Below are positions 1 to 5,931 of a stretch of DNA of 7,236 nucleotides, piece by piece. Within the stretch, counting starts at the first letter, position 1, and every line of letters starts with the position of its first letter. The notes beneath the pieces were generated by a model, which saw only the letters and a list, made by a program, of their open reading frames with translations, did no database searches and was not told where the DNA came from. The translations under genes and the position numbers were made by a program. Source of the DNA: an uncultured Prevotella sp. GTDB taxonomy: Bacteria > Bacteroidota > Bacteroidia > Bacteroidales > Bacteroidaceae. Location: positions 1 to 7,236 of the forward strand of contig CAAGLS010000258.1 in NCBI GenBank assembly GCA_900770845.1, written 5' to 3'.

Positions 1-2666
1 ACGGCCAGCTCTACTATGCCCTCGGCAACGGCACCTATTATATAGAGACACCCACCGAGGCCAAGAACCAAAACGGCAAGAGCATTCCCTTGGGCTACCG
101 CATCACGGGCGCACAAATTAAGGCCCACTACGGAACAGAGGCCAGCAGCAGCATCGTCACCTACGATGGGAAAAGCGGAACCATTTCTTATAAATCCTGG
201 GGAACAACCTACTATCTTCAGACGGACGGAACATGGGACACAAGTCCTAAAACGCAGTGGACACAGACCAAGACTGGCAAACTGCAGAGTGGCGACTACT
301 ACCTCTATGTTCAAACTTCAGGTTCTGGTAACAGAATACAGTATATTGCCAACGGAACCAAGGACATCAACAATGCAAGCTCCTTCACAACGAACAACGG
401 CAAGGTGATGTGGGGCGACTACTACCTGAGTTTTACCGGCAACTCAAGAGCAAGATTTGAGAATTCCACTCGATATGCAGCTTCTTGGAACGCTACTCAA
501 GGCTCTGTCACCAACCCCGCCTACACGCCCTCAGACTTCAAGTTGGAACTCTACGGCACCAACAAGGACAAAGTGGAGGAAATGGCCAACGTCAACAATA
601 ACAACAAGGACGCCTGGCTCTCGGTCAGCGGCCTGAACAACGACGCGGTGAAGTTCACCATTTCCGGCCTTGCCCCCGGCACAAAGGCCCTCATCACCTA
701 CAACCTCACGATGGAGCAGCTCAACCCCTTCATCAACACGATCGACATCGTGTGCCACTCCAAGAAAGTGCCGGGGTCAACCATCGTGCAGCAGTTCACC
801 AACAACGACTTCCAAGTGGCTGGTGGCGCCTTCCACTTCTATGTGCCCTCGGCTTTCGCCGACGAGAACAACAACTGTACGTTCACCTTCGAGAACCTCA
901 CCAGCAAGTATATGGACGAGACCTACGGACATGGCACCACGGGCAACGGCCGCAACTACTTCGTCAAGTCGGACTACTATAACACCTACGGCGACGGCAA
1001 GCAATACACAACCTCCGGCAACGAGGCCGCCTCTACCAAGGTGAGCACGGCCGAGTGCGGCGACCAGCCGTTCAAGTACAACAACGCCCACGAGCTGGCC
1101 AACGACAACATCAGCGCCACGGCCGCAACCCTCGAAGAGTATCCCTATTCCGAGGCCCTCTACACTGCTGCCGACGGTTCGGGAACCAGCACGGGCAAGC
1201 AGGGTACGTTCACCAAGGAAATCGAGTTGGCCATCAACTCCGACGCCAAGGACTGCTACCTCTTCACGGGCGACGAGACTCGCTACAACATCGCGCCCAC
1301 CACGGCCATGGAGCATCGCTACTATGCCTTCTACCTCATGAAGATCGACCTGCAGGTGAAGGAATACGAAGCCTACTGCCGCATGACCAAGCTCTACGAC
1401 GAGACCTGCTACGACGGCCGCACCAACAAGCCCATGTACGGCGGTGTGTTTGAGGCTTACCAGACGGGACACGTCAACGATCCAAACTACAAGGTAGACA
1501 GCGACAAGGCCTTCCTCTCTGTCAGCATGATGGTGAATGCCCTGCAAGAGGCTGAGACGAGGGAGAACTTCAACGCCAACCAGGTGCTTTACCTCGACTA
1601 CACCAACCTCTACTCGGTGTTTGTGGAGAGTCCGGAGAACATGGCGGCCATGAAGGCAAGGCTCAATCCCAACTGCCTCATCTTCTTCCCCCAGCGCACG
1701 GTCTACAATGAGGACAACTACGTGTCGAAGACCATGAGCGGCGACTTCCGTGCCTGCCGAAACATCGTCATCACCGACAAGCAGCCGTTCTTCTCACCCT
1801 ACAAGATCACGGTGCCGGCAGAGAACTATGCCTCCTACAAGCGTTTGGTCACAAGCTCCATGAACGGCAAGGCCACATTGGCCACCTTGGTGCTGCCCTT
1901 CTCCATCGAACTGAGCGGCGGCGTACACTCCAACGACAACAGCAGCTTCAAGCTCTACCAGTTGGTTGCCGACAACTGCCTCTCGGCCGACAGCGAGACT
2001 GGCAAAGAAGGACAAGACTTCAAGGAGAAGGCCCACTTCGAAATTGTGGACGCCCCAAGGACAACTCCCAACAGGCCGTATATGGTGCAGGTGGAGACGG
2101 CTTCCTCTGACGAGAACACCTCCTTCGAAATCCTTCAGTATGGATCCGATGTCTACGCCACGGCCTCAGACATGAACGCAGACTACACCTTCACGGGCGA
2201 GACCGCCACAGGCACAATCGGCGGCAAAACTTACTCGTTCACCAACTATGGCTCCTATTCTGGCAAGAGACTGCCCAAGAACGACGGCTGGTACTACTTC
2301 GCACAGGGCAGGTTCTACAACACCAAGAACCTCTCAGAGAAGTACGACTATGGTTATGCACAGCCTTTCCGTGCCTATTTCGGCTACAAGAGCAATGGCA
2401 ACGCCAAGGACATGGACGGCTTCGAGGTCTCCTTCGACCAGCCCACCTCCATCGGCTTCACGCCGGCCATCAGCGACAACGGACTGAGGATCGAGACCGC
2501 CCACGGCAGCATGACCCTCACCGCCTCGCGCCAAATGCCCGTCAGCATCGTGTCAGCATCGGGTGTGCTCGTATGGCGTGCCAACGTGGAGAGCAACCAA
2601 CAGGAGACCGTGGCCCTGCCCGCCGGACTCTACATCGTGAATGGCAAGAAAGTAATCATCCGCTAA
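1..2666 (+). CDS. Large secreted surface protein with T9SS C-terminal sorting domain, 5' end truncated by the window
   Basis: The frame is open from base 3 to the TAA at 2664-2666, giving 887 visible codons with no plausible start; the TTG at 90 lies inside a continuous reading frame, so the true start is upstream of the window. Visible residues 1-145 are Tyr/Thr/Asn/Gly-rich with recurring YY motifs (GTYYI at 10, GTTYYL at 67, GDYYL at 97 and 138), suggesting short beta-rich repeats. Residues ~583-815 resemble a module I recall from many Prevotella surface proteins (CRNIVITDKQPFFSPY, then ATLVLPFSIEL, then YTFTGETATG). Residues ~817-887 look like a Por/T9SS C-terminal domain: a short beta-sandwich ending LPAGLYIVNGKKVIIR. 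By family knowledge such domains direct export across the outer membrane and surface attachment. The role of the protein itself is unknown; I see no catalytic motif. It is probably co-transcribed with the small gene that starts 13 bases downstream. Confidence 0.85.
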   Translation, partial: GQLYYALGNGTYYIETPTEAKNQNGKSIPLGYRITGAQIKAHYGTEASSSIVTYDGKSGTISYKSWGTTYYLQTDGTWDTSPKTQWTQTKTGKLQSGDYYLYVQTSGSGNRIQYIANGTKDINNASSFTTNNGKVMWGDYYLSFTGNSRARFENSTRYAASWNATQGSVTNPAYTPSDFKLELYGTNKDKVEEMANVNNNNKDAWLSVSGLNNDAVKFTISGLAPGTKALITYNLTMEQLNPFINTIDIVCHSKKVPGSTIVQQFTNNDFQVAGGAFHFYVPSAFADENNNCTFTFENLTSKYMDETYGHGTTGNGRNYFVKSDYYNTYGDGKQYTTSGNEAASTKVSTAECGDQPFKYNNAHELANDNISATAATLEEYPYSEALYTAADGSGTSTGKQGTFTKEIELAINSDAKDCYLFTGDETRYNIAPTTAMEHRYYAFYLMKIDLQVKEYEAYCRMTKLYDETCYDGRTNKPMYGGVFEAYQTGHVNDPNYKVDSDKAFLSVSMMVNALQEAETRENFNANQVLYLDYTNLYSVFVESPENMAAMKARLNPNCLIFFPQRTVYNEDNYVSKTMSGDFRACRNIVITDKQPFFSPYKITVPAENYASYKRLVTSSMNGKATLATLVLPFSIELSGGVHSNDNSSFKLYQLVADNCLSADSETGKEGQDFKEKAHFEIVDAPRTTPNRPYMVQVETASSDENTSFEILQYGSDVYATASDMNADYTFTGETATGTIGGKTYSFTNYGSYSGKRLPKNDGWYYFAQGRFYNTKNLSEKYDYGYAQPFRAYFGYKSNGNAKDMDGFEVSFDQPTSIGFTPAISDNGLRIETAHGSMTLTASRQMPVSIVSASGVLVWRANVESNQQETVALPAGLYIVNGKKVIIR
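291..427 (+). repeat. Pair of direct repeats encoding the GDYYL module
   Basis: The 14-mer GGCGACTACTACCT occurs exactly at 291-304 and 414-427, 123 bases (41 codons) apart and in the same frame. Around it the protein reads GKLQSGDYYLYVQTSG and GKVMWGDYYLSFTGNS, so the similarity covers more than the identical bases. Related but weaker copies (GTYYI, GTTYYL) lie upstream. The pattern suggests a repeat array in the surface protein that continues to the left of the window. Confidence 0.6.
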
Positions 2667-2679
2667 AAAGAGACATGTT

Positions 2680-2865
2680 ATGAAAAAGCTATATATCAGC
2701 CCCGTGGCTGGCAGGATTCCAGCGCGCGAAATCCCCACCCTCATGGCAGTGTCGGATCAGTCGCCTGATTTCGATGCCAAGGAGAACAACTTCGACTTCG
2801 AGGACGAGGTGGACGAAAATCCCTGGAACCTCGAAAAAGAGAACCACTACAATCCCTGGGACTAA
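2680..2865 (+). CDS. Small acidic protein with duplicated NPW motif, function unknown
   Basis: This is a 61-residue ORF starting ATGAAAAAG, 13 bases after the stop of the surface-protein gene, with an AG-rich AAAAAGAGAC stretch just upstream. Residues 1-24 are basic and moderately hydrophobic (MKKLYISPVAGR, then TLMAV at 20-24). Residues 26-61 are strongly acidic, with 13 Asp/Glu against 2 Lys. NPW appears at 47-49 (followed by N) and again at 58-60 (followed by the C-terminal D). There is no Sec signal peptide, membrane segment or Cys. The general form, MKK-x-Y-x-x-P followed by a short LMA-like stretch and an acidic or Gly-rich tail, resembles the many uncharacterised small proteins found in Prevotella and Bacteroides; that comparison is from memory. 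The tight spacing and the start codon context support a real gene translated from the same transcript as the surface protein. A precursor peptide or a chaperone-like partner of the exported protein are possibilities only. Confidence 0.7.
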   Translation: MKKLYISPVAGRIPAREIPTLMAVSDQSPDFDAKENNFDFEDEVDENPWNLEKENHYNPWD

Positions 2866-2889
2866 TCCGTCCCACTACGTTAGCACAAA

Positions 2890-2958
2890 AAGCCGCCGTT
2901 GCCCTCAGCGCTGGGCAACAACAAGCCGCCGTTGCCCTCATCGCTGGGCAACGGCGGC
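2890..2958. repeat. Two tandem 33-bp hairpin-forming units
   Basis: Unit 1 (2890-2922) and unit 2 (2923-2955) both start AAGCCGCCGTTGCCCTCA and then read (G/T)CGCTGGGCAAC. Unit 2 with three further bases forms a perfect 13-bp inverted repeat: GCCGCCGTTGCCC at 2925-2937 pairs with GGGCAACGGCGGC at 2946-2958 around an 8-base loop. Unit 1 pairs over GTTGCCC/GGGCAAC. No T-tract follows, so this is not a classical intrinsic terminator, though such a hairpin at the 3' end of the two-gene transcript could protect the RNA or impede polymerase. With the next element it occupies most of the first half of the 338-base gap after the small gene. Confidence 0.85.
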
Positions 2959-2966
2959 AATTCGTA

Positions 2967-3004
2967 AGGTCCGCTGCCCGGGAGGTCCGCTGCCCTCAGC
3001 GGAC
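2967..3004 (+). repeat. Palindromic TCCGCTGCCC element, left copy
   Basis: The 38-base segment holds AGGTCCGCTGCC twice (from 2967 and from 2983) and ends in a perfect 8-bp hairpin, GTCCGCTG at 2985-2992 with CAGCGGAC at 2997-3004, loop CCCT. Its reverse complement recurs at 5697-5733 with a single one-base length difference. It shares the core GCCCTCAGCG with the 33-bp units just upstream, so the two belong to one repeat family. Confidence 0.85.
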
Positions 3005-3014
3005 AACCGAATGA

Positions 3015-3065
3015 CAACTTTTCAAATCCTAAAGTTGGTTGTGTAGGTTGTGTAGGTTTTGTAGG
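3015..3065. repeat. Small hairpin and 9-bp tandem repeat
   Basis: CAACTTT at 3015-3021 pairs with AAAGTTG at 3031-3037 (7-bp stem, 9-base loop). Immediately after, GGTTGTGTA is repeated twice (3037-3045, 3046-3054), followed by the variant GGTTTTGTA (3055-3063). The stretch is noncoding on the plus strand. No function can be assigned; slippage-prone microsatellite DNA is the simplest reading. Confidence 0.6.
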
Positions 3066-3149
3066 CTGCGCCGCAATGTTCCATTACCTTTTTATTGGTG
3101 GCAACGCATTGGCGAAGTTCTTCTTGCTGGGCATTTTTCACCGCAATCA

Positions 3150-3181
3150 TTTGTTCCGCTCAGTATTTTTGTGTAAGTTTG
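3150..3181 (+). promoter_or_regulatory. Bacteroidota-type promoter for the GH92 gene
   Basis: The -33 box TTTG at 3150-3153 and the -7 box TAAGTTTG at 3174-3181 are separated by 20 bases, matching the known Bacteroidota primary sigma consensus TTTG-N19-21-TAnnTTTG. A second match to the -7 consensus, TATTTTTG at 3164-3171, lies just upstream but has a poorer -33 partner. Transcription would begin near 3187-3190, leaving a leader of about 15 bases before the ATG at 3204. The leader has no Shine-Dalgarno, which is normal in this phylum. Confidence 0.75.
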
Positions 3182-3203
3182 CACCTAAAAACCAACATCA
3201 AGT

Positions 3204-5468
3204 ATGAAGACCTGCCTGAGCATCCTATTTGCCGCTTTCGCCCTGCTGTCAACCCTGCCCGCCGAAGCGCAGAAGCCCGTAGAAGAAGTAGACCCCTTTA
3301 TCGGCACGACCAATTTCAGCGTATGCAACCCCGGCGCCGTGTGTCCCGACGGCATGATGTCGGTGTGCCCGTTCAACGTGATGGGTTCCGACCTCAACGC
3401 CAACGACAAGGACTCACGCTGGTGGTCGGCGCCCTACGAGTATCACAACAGCTACTTCACTGGCTTTGCCCACGTCACGCTCAGCGGGGTGGGATGCCCC
3501 GAAATGGGCACCCTGCTCCTCATGCCCACCGCGGGCCCGCTCGACGTGGACTACCACCACTACGGCTCGGCCTACAAAGACGAGAAGGCCAAGCCCGGCT
3601 ACTACTCCAACCTACTCACGAAGTATGGCATCCGCTGTGAGGTGACGGCCACACCGCGCACCTCGCTTGAGCGATTCACCTTTCCCAAGGGACAGGGCAA
3701 CCTGCTGCTCAACATCGGCGACGGACTGACCAACGAGGTGGGAGGCATGGTGCGCAGGGTGAGCGATACCGAGATAGAGGGTTTTAGGCTGCTCGGCACC
3801 TTCTGCTACAATCCACAGGCCGTCTTCCCGATGTACTTCGTGATGCGGGTGAGCAAGGCACCCCAAAAGGCCGGCTACTGGAAGAAGCAGCCCCCCATGG
3901 CCGCCGAGGCCGCATGGGACCACGACGCGGGCAAATACAAGCTCTACACCAACTATGGCAAGGAAATGGCCGGCAACGAGATAGGCTACTACCTCACCTA
4001 CGACTGCGCGGAAGGCGAGCAGATAGAGGTGAAGATGGGCGTGTCGTTCGTGTCCATTGCCAATGCCCGCGAGAACTTGGACAAGGAGCAGCAGGGCTTC
4101 GACTTCGCCAAAGTGAGCGACGACGCCTACAACCGTTGGGATCAGGCACTGGGCAAGGTCACCGTGGAGGGAGGAACCAAAGACCAGCGGCGCATCTTCT
4201 ACACAGCCCTCTACCACGCCCTCATCCATCCCAACATCCTGCAGGATGTCAACGGAGAATACCCGATGATGGAGAGCGACTCCATCGGCCGGACCACTGG
4301 CAACCGCTACACCGTGTTCTCGCTCTGGGACACCTACCGCAACCTCAACCCCCTGCTCACCCTGCTCTATCCCGACAAGCAGCTCGATCTGATGCGCACC
4401 ATGGTGGGCATGTATAAGGAATGGGGATGGATGCCGAAATGGGAACTCTACGGGCGCGAAACCTGGACCATGGAGGGCGACCCGTCGATACCTGTGATAG
4501 CCGATGCCTATCTGAAGGGACTGCGCGACTTCGACGTGGAGGCCGCCTACGAAGCCTTCATCAAGTCGGCCACCACTCCAGGCAAGGACAACAAGATGCG
4601 ACCCGACATCGACCCCTACATCAGCAAAGGCTATATTCCACTCGGCCATTATGCAGCCGACATGTCGGGCGACAACTCCGTCTCCCATGCTCTGGAATAC
4701 TACATCGCCGACTACGCCCTGTCGCAGATGGCATCCGCATTGGGCAAGAAAGACGATGCCAAGCTGTTCTACAAGCGCAGCCTCGGCTACAAGAACTATT
4801 TCTCCAAGGAATATGGCGTGCTGCGCCCCAAGCAGGCAGACGGCAATTTCCTCACTCCTTTCGACCCCAAGGCGGGAGCCGACTTCTCCAACGCGCCGGG
4901 CTTCCACGAGGGGTCGGCATGGAACTACACCTTCTACGTGCCACACGACATAAAGGGACTGGCACGGCTGATGGGCGGCGACAAGGCTTTCGTAGCCAAG
5001 CTGCAACACCTCTTCGACAACGGTCTCTACGACCCCGCCAACGAGCCCGACATTGCCGACGCCTATCTCTTCGACTATTTCAAGGGTGAGGAGTGGCGCA
5101 CGCAGCGCACCGTGAGCGACCTGCTCAAAAAATACTACAAGGCGGCACCCGACGGCATACCCGGCAACGACGACACTGGCACGATGTCGGCATGGGCCAT
5201 CTTCTCCATGATGGGCATCTATCCCGACTGTCCTGCCTCACCCTACTACAGCATCACCACTCCCGTCTTCGACAAGGTCACGCTGCATCTCGACCGCAAA
5301 TACTATCCCGGTGGCGACCTCGTGATAGAGGCTCCCCACCGCAGTGCCGCCGACATCTACATCCAGCAGATGACGTTGGGCGGCAAGCCGCTCAACTCCT
5401 ATCGCATCTCCCATGCCGACCTCATCAAAGGCGGCACCCTGAGAATGACACTCAGCGACAAGCATTAG
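3204..5468 (+). CDS. Secreted GH92 family alpha-mannosidase
   Basis: A complete 754-residue protein of normal length for glycoside hydrolase family 92, whose members are calcium-dependent exo-alpha-mannosidases that trim N-glycans and yeast mannan. Residues 1-22 form a type I signal peptide (cleavage likely AEA|QK); Cys4 is not in a lipobox. Residues ~24-270 would be the N-terminal beta-sandwich, with GFAHVTLSGVGCPEMG at 87-102. The (alpha/alpha)6 catalytic part carries HPNILQD (342-348), FSLWDTYRN (372-380), GWMPKWELYGRETWTMEGDP (408-427), EGSAWNY (569-575) and GNDDTGTMSAW (654-664). By homology Glu569 would be the catalytic acid, and the Asp656/Asp657 region would supply the base of this inverting family. 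After NEP (613-615) the sequence reads DIADAY, whereas I recall SHH in many alpha-1,2 enzymes, so linkage specificity is open. Promoter boxes directly upstream suit an independent transcript. No SusC/SusD or other glycosidase is nearby. The start is supported by the signal peptide and promoter spacing. Confidence 0.95.
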   Translation: MKTCLSILFAAFALLSTLPAEAQKPVEEVDPFIGTTNFSVCNPGAVCPDGMMSVCPFNVMGSDLNANDKDSRWWSAPYEYHNSYFTGFAHVTLSGVGCPEMGTLLLMPTAGPLDVDYHHYGSAYKDEKAKPGYYSNLLTKYGIRCEVTATPRTSLERFTFPKGQGNLLLNIGDGLTNEVGGMVRRVSDTEIEGFRLLGTFCYNPQAVFPMYFVMRVSKAPQKAGYWKKQPPMAAEAAWDHDAGKYKLYTNYGKEMAGNEIGYYLTYDCAEGEQIEVKMGVSFVSIANARENLDKEQQGFDFAKVSDDAYNRWDQALGKVTVEGGTKDQRRIFYTALYHALIHPNILQDVNGEYPMMESDSIGRTTGNRYTVFSLWDTYRNLNPLLTLLYPDKQLDLMRTMVGMYKEWGWMPKWELYGRETWTMEGDPSIPVIADAYLKGLRDFDVEAAYEAFIKSATTPGKDNKMRPDIDPYISKGYIPLGHYAADMSGDNSVSHALEYYIADYALSQMASALGKKDDAKLFYKRSLGYKNYFSKEYGVLRPKQADGNFLTPFDPKAGADFSNAPGFHEGSAWNYTFYVPHDIKGLARLMGGDKAFVAKLQHLFDNGLYDPANEPDIADAYLFDYFKGEEWRTQRTVSDLLKKYYKAAPDGIPGNDDTGTMSAWAIFSMMGIYPDCPASPYYSITTPVFDKVTLHLDRKYYPGGDLVIEAPHRSAADIYIQQMTLGGKPLNSYRISHADLIKGGTLRMTLSDKH

Positions 5469-5548
5469 GCCGGAAACCAATGCCAAGGGTTCAGGCTCTT
5501 TGCTCCTCCTTTGTTGGATCTTGGGAAGAAATGGAAACCGTACCCGAC

Positions 5549-5599
5549 TGCAGGGGCCGTGTAGGTAGGGTTAGGGCCGGCACGAGGCCGGCCCCTGCA
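5549..5599. repeat. Nested palindromic intergenic element
   Basis: An outer 11-bp perfect inverted repeat, TGCAGGGGCCG at 5549-5559 with CGGCCCCTGCA at 5589-5599, encloses a region that also offers a competing hairpin, GGGCCGG at 5574-5580 with CCGGCCC at 5588-5594. The two structures share the right arm, so only one can form at a time. I recall similar GGGCCGGCACGAGGCCGGCCC-like palindromes as dispersed intergenic repeats in gut bacteria, but cannot confirm it here. It lies 80 bases after the GH92 stop, and no T-tract follows. Confidence 0.75.
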
Positions 5600-5631
5600 A
5601 GCGGATGCACGTGCGAATCATTATATACTTT

Positions 5632-5721
5632 AAGGTGCCCGCTGAGTGGGGGGAGCGAAGTGCCTTGTCCGCTGAGGGCAGCCTCTCGAGTGTCTTGTCC
5701 GCTGAGGGCAGCGGACCTCCC
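5632..5721. repeat. Three tandem 30-bp units containing CGCTGAGGGC
   Basis: GCTGAG occurs at exactly 30-base spacing at 5641, 5671 and 5701. Units 5662-5691 and 5692-5721 share CTTGTCCGCTGAGGGCAGC; unit 5632-5661 is degenerate (CCCGCTGAGTGG). The core is the reverse complement of the GCCCTCAGCG core found at 2901 and 2992, so this is the same repeat family in the opposite orientation on the other side of the GH92 gene. Confidence 0.8.
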
Positions 5722-5733
5722 GGCAGCGGACCT
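5697..5733 (-). repeat. Palindromic TCCGCTGCCC element, right copy (inverted)
   Basis: This 37-base segment is the reverse complement of 2967-3004 apart from one missing base in the C/G run of its middle part. It forms the same 8-bp hairpin (GTCCGCTG at 5697-5704, CAGCGGAC at 5709-5716, loop AGGG). It overlaps the last 30-bp tandem unit, so the tandem array appears to have grown from, or decayed next to, one complete palindrome. Confidence 0.85.
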
Positions 5734-5782
5734 ACACGGATTGCGCGAGCCTGTTTTCAAGGTTTTTCTTGCTGTGATGCAA

Positions 5783-5863
5783 GGGGTTTTACTGGTTTTT
5801 GTCTAAACAGGAGTTTTACAGATTTTGGTCTGAATAGGAGTTTTACTGGTTTTTTGGTCAGGA
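5783..5863. repeat. Three tandem 27-bp imperfect repeats
   Basis: Units 5783-5809, 5810-5836 and 5837-5863 each start GGRGTTTTAC. The first two agree at 21 of 27 bases; the third fits after small shifts in its T-run. Because 27 is a multiple of three, both strands can be read as 9-residue repeats (minus strand KPVKLLFRP then KSVKLLFRQ), but no convincing start, extension or coding context supports a protein. Treated as noncoding repeat DNA between converging genes. Confidence 0.75.
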
Positions 5864-5874
5864 TAGAAACCAAA

Positions 5875-5916
5875 GTGTAGATTCGTGGAAGACAATACAA
5901 AGCCACGAATCTACAC
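5875..5916. repeat. Perfect 14-bp inverted repeat between converging genes
   Basis: GTGTAGATTCGTGG at 5875-5888 is matched exactly by CCACGAATCTACAC at 5903-5916 with a 14-base A-rich loop. It starts 15 bases beyond the stop codon of the minus-strand thioredoxin-like gene and could act as its transcript end, but no uninterrupted T-tract follows on either strand (minus strand continues TTTGGTTTCTATCC). The ATTCGTG/CACGAAT words resemble dispersed repeats I recall from Bacteroidota intergenic regions. A repeat element that doubles as a weak terminator or RNA-stabilising hairpin is plausible. Confidence 0.75.
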
Positions 5917-5931
5917 GAATGCGGATGATGA

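Noticed and set aside
90..92. TTG as the start of the surface protein
   Set aside because: The frame is open and coding-like right to the window edge, with an upstream GTYYI motif matching the downstream repeats, so the gene starts outside the window.
777..1547. Long minus-strand ORF (256 codons) inside the surface-protein gene
   Set aside because: It lies wholly opposite a well-supported coding frame, its translation is Val/Gly/His-rich without any recognisable domain, and such antisense ORFs are expected opposite GC-rich codon-biased genes.
2890..2955. Possible CRISPR array in the tandem repeats
   Set aside because: The 33-bp units abut with no unique spacers, and there are only two of them; the 30-bp and 27-bp arrays also lack spacers and no cas gene is present.
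3612..5009. Very long minus-strand ORF (465 codons) opposite the GH92 gene
   Set aside because: It is the antisense frame of an intact, recognisable GH92 enzyme; no start context, signal or domain is seen, and the length is explained by the codon bias of the plus strand.
5875..5916. Classical rho-independent terminator for the thioredoxin-like gene
   Set aside because: The stem is perfect but AT-containing, with a 14-base loop and no T-run after it on either strand; called an inverted repeat with possible 3' end function instead.
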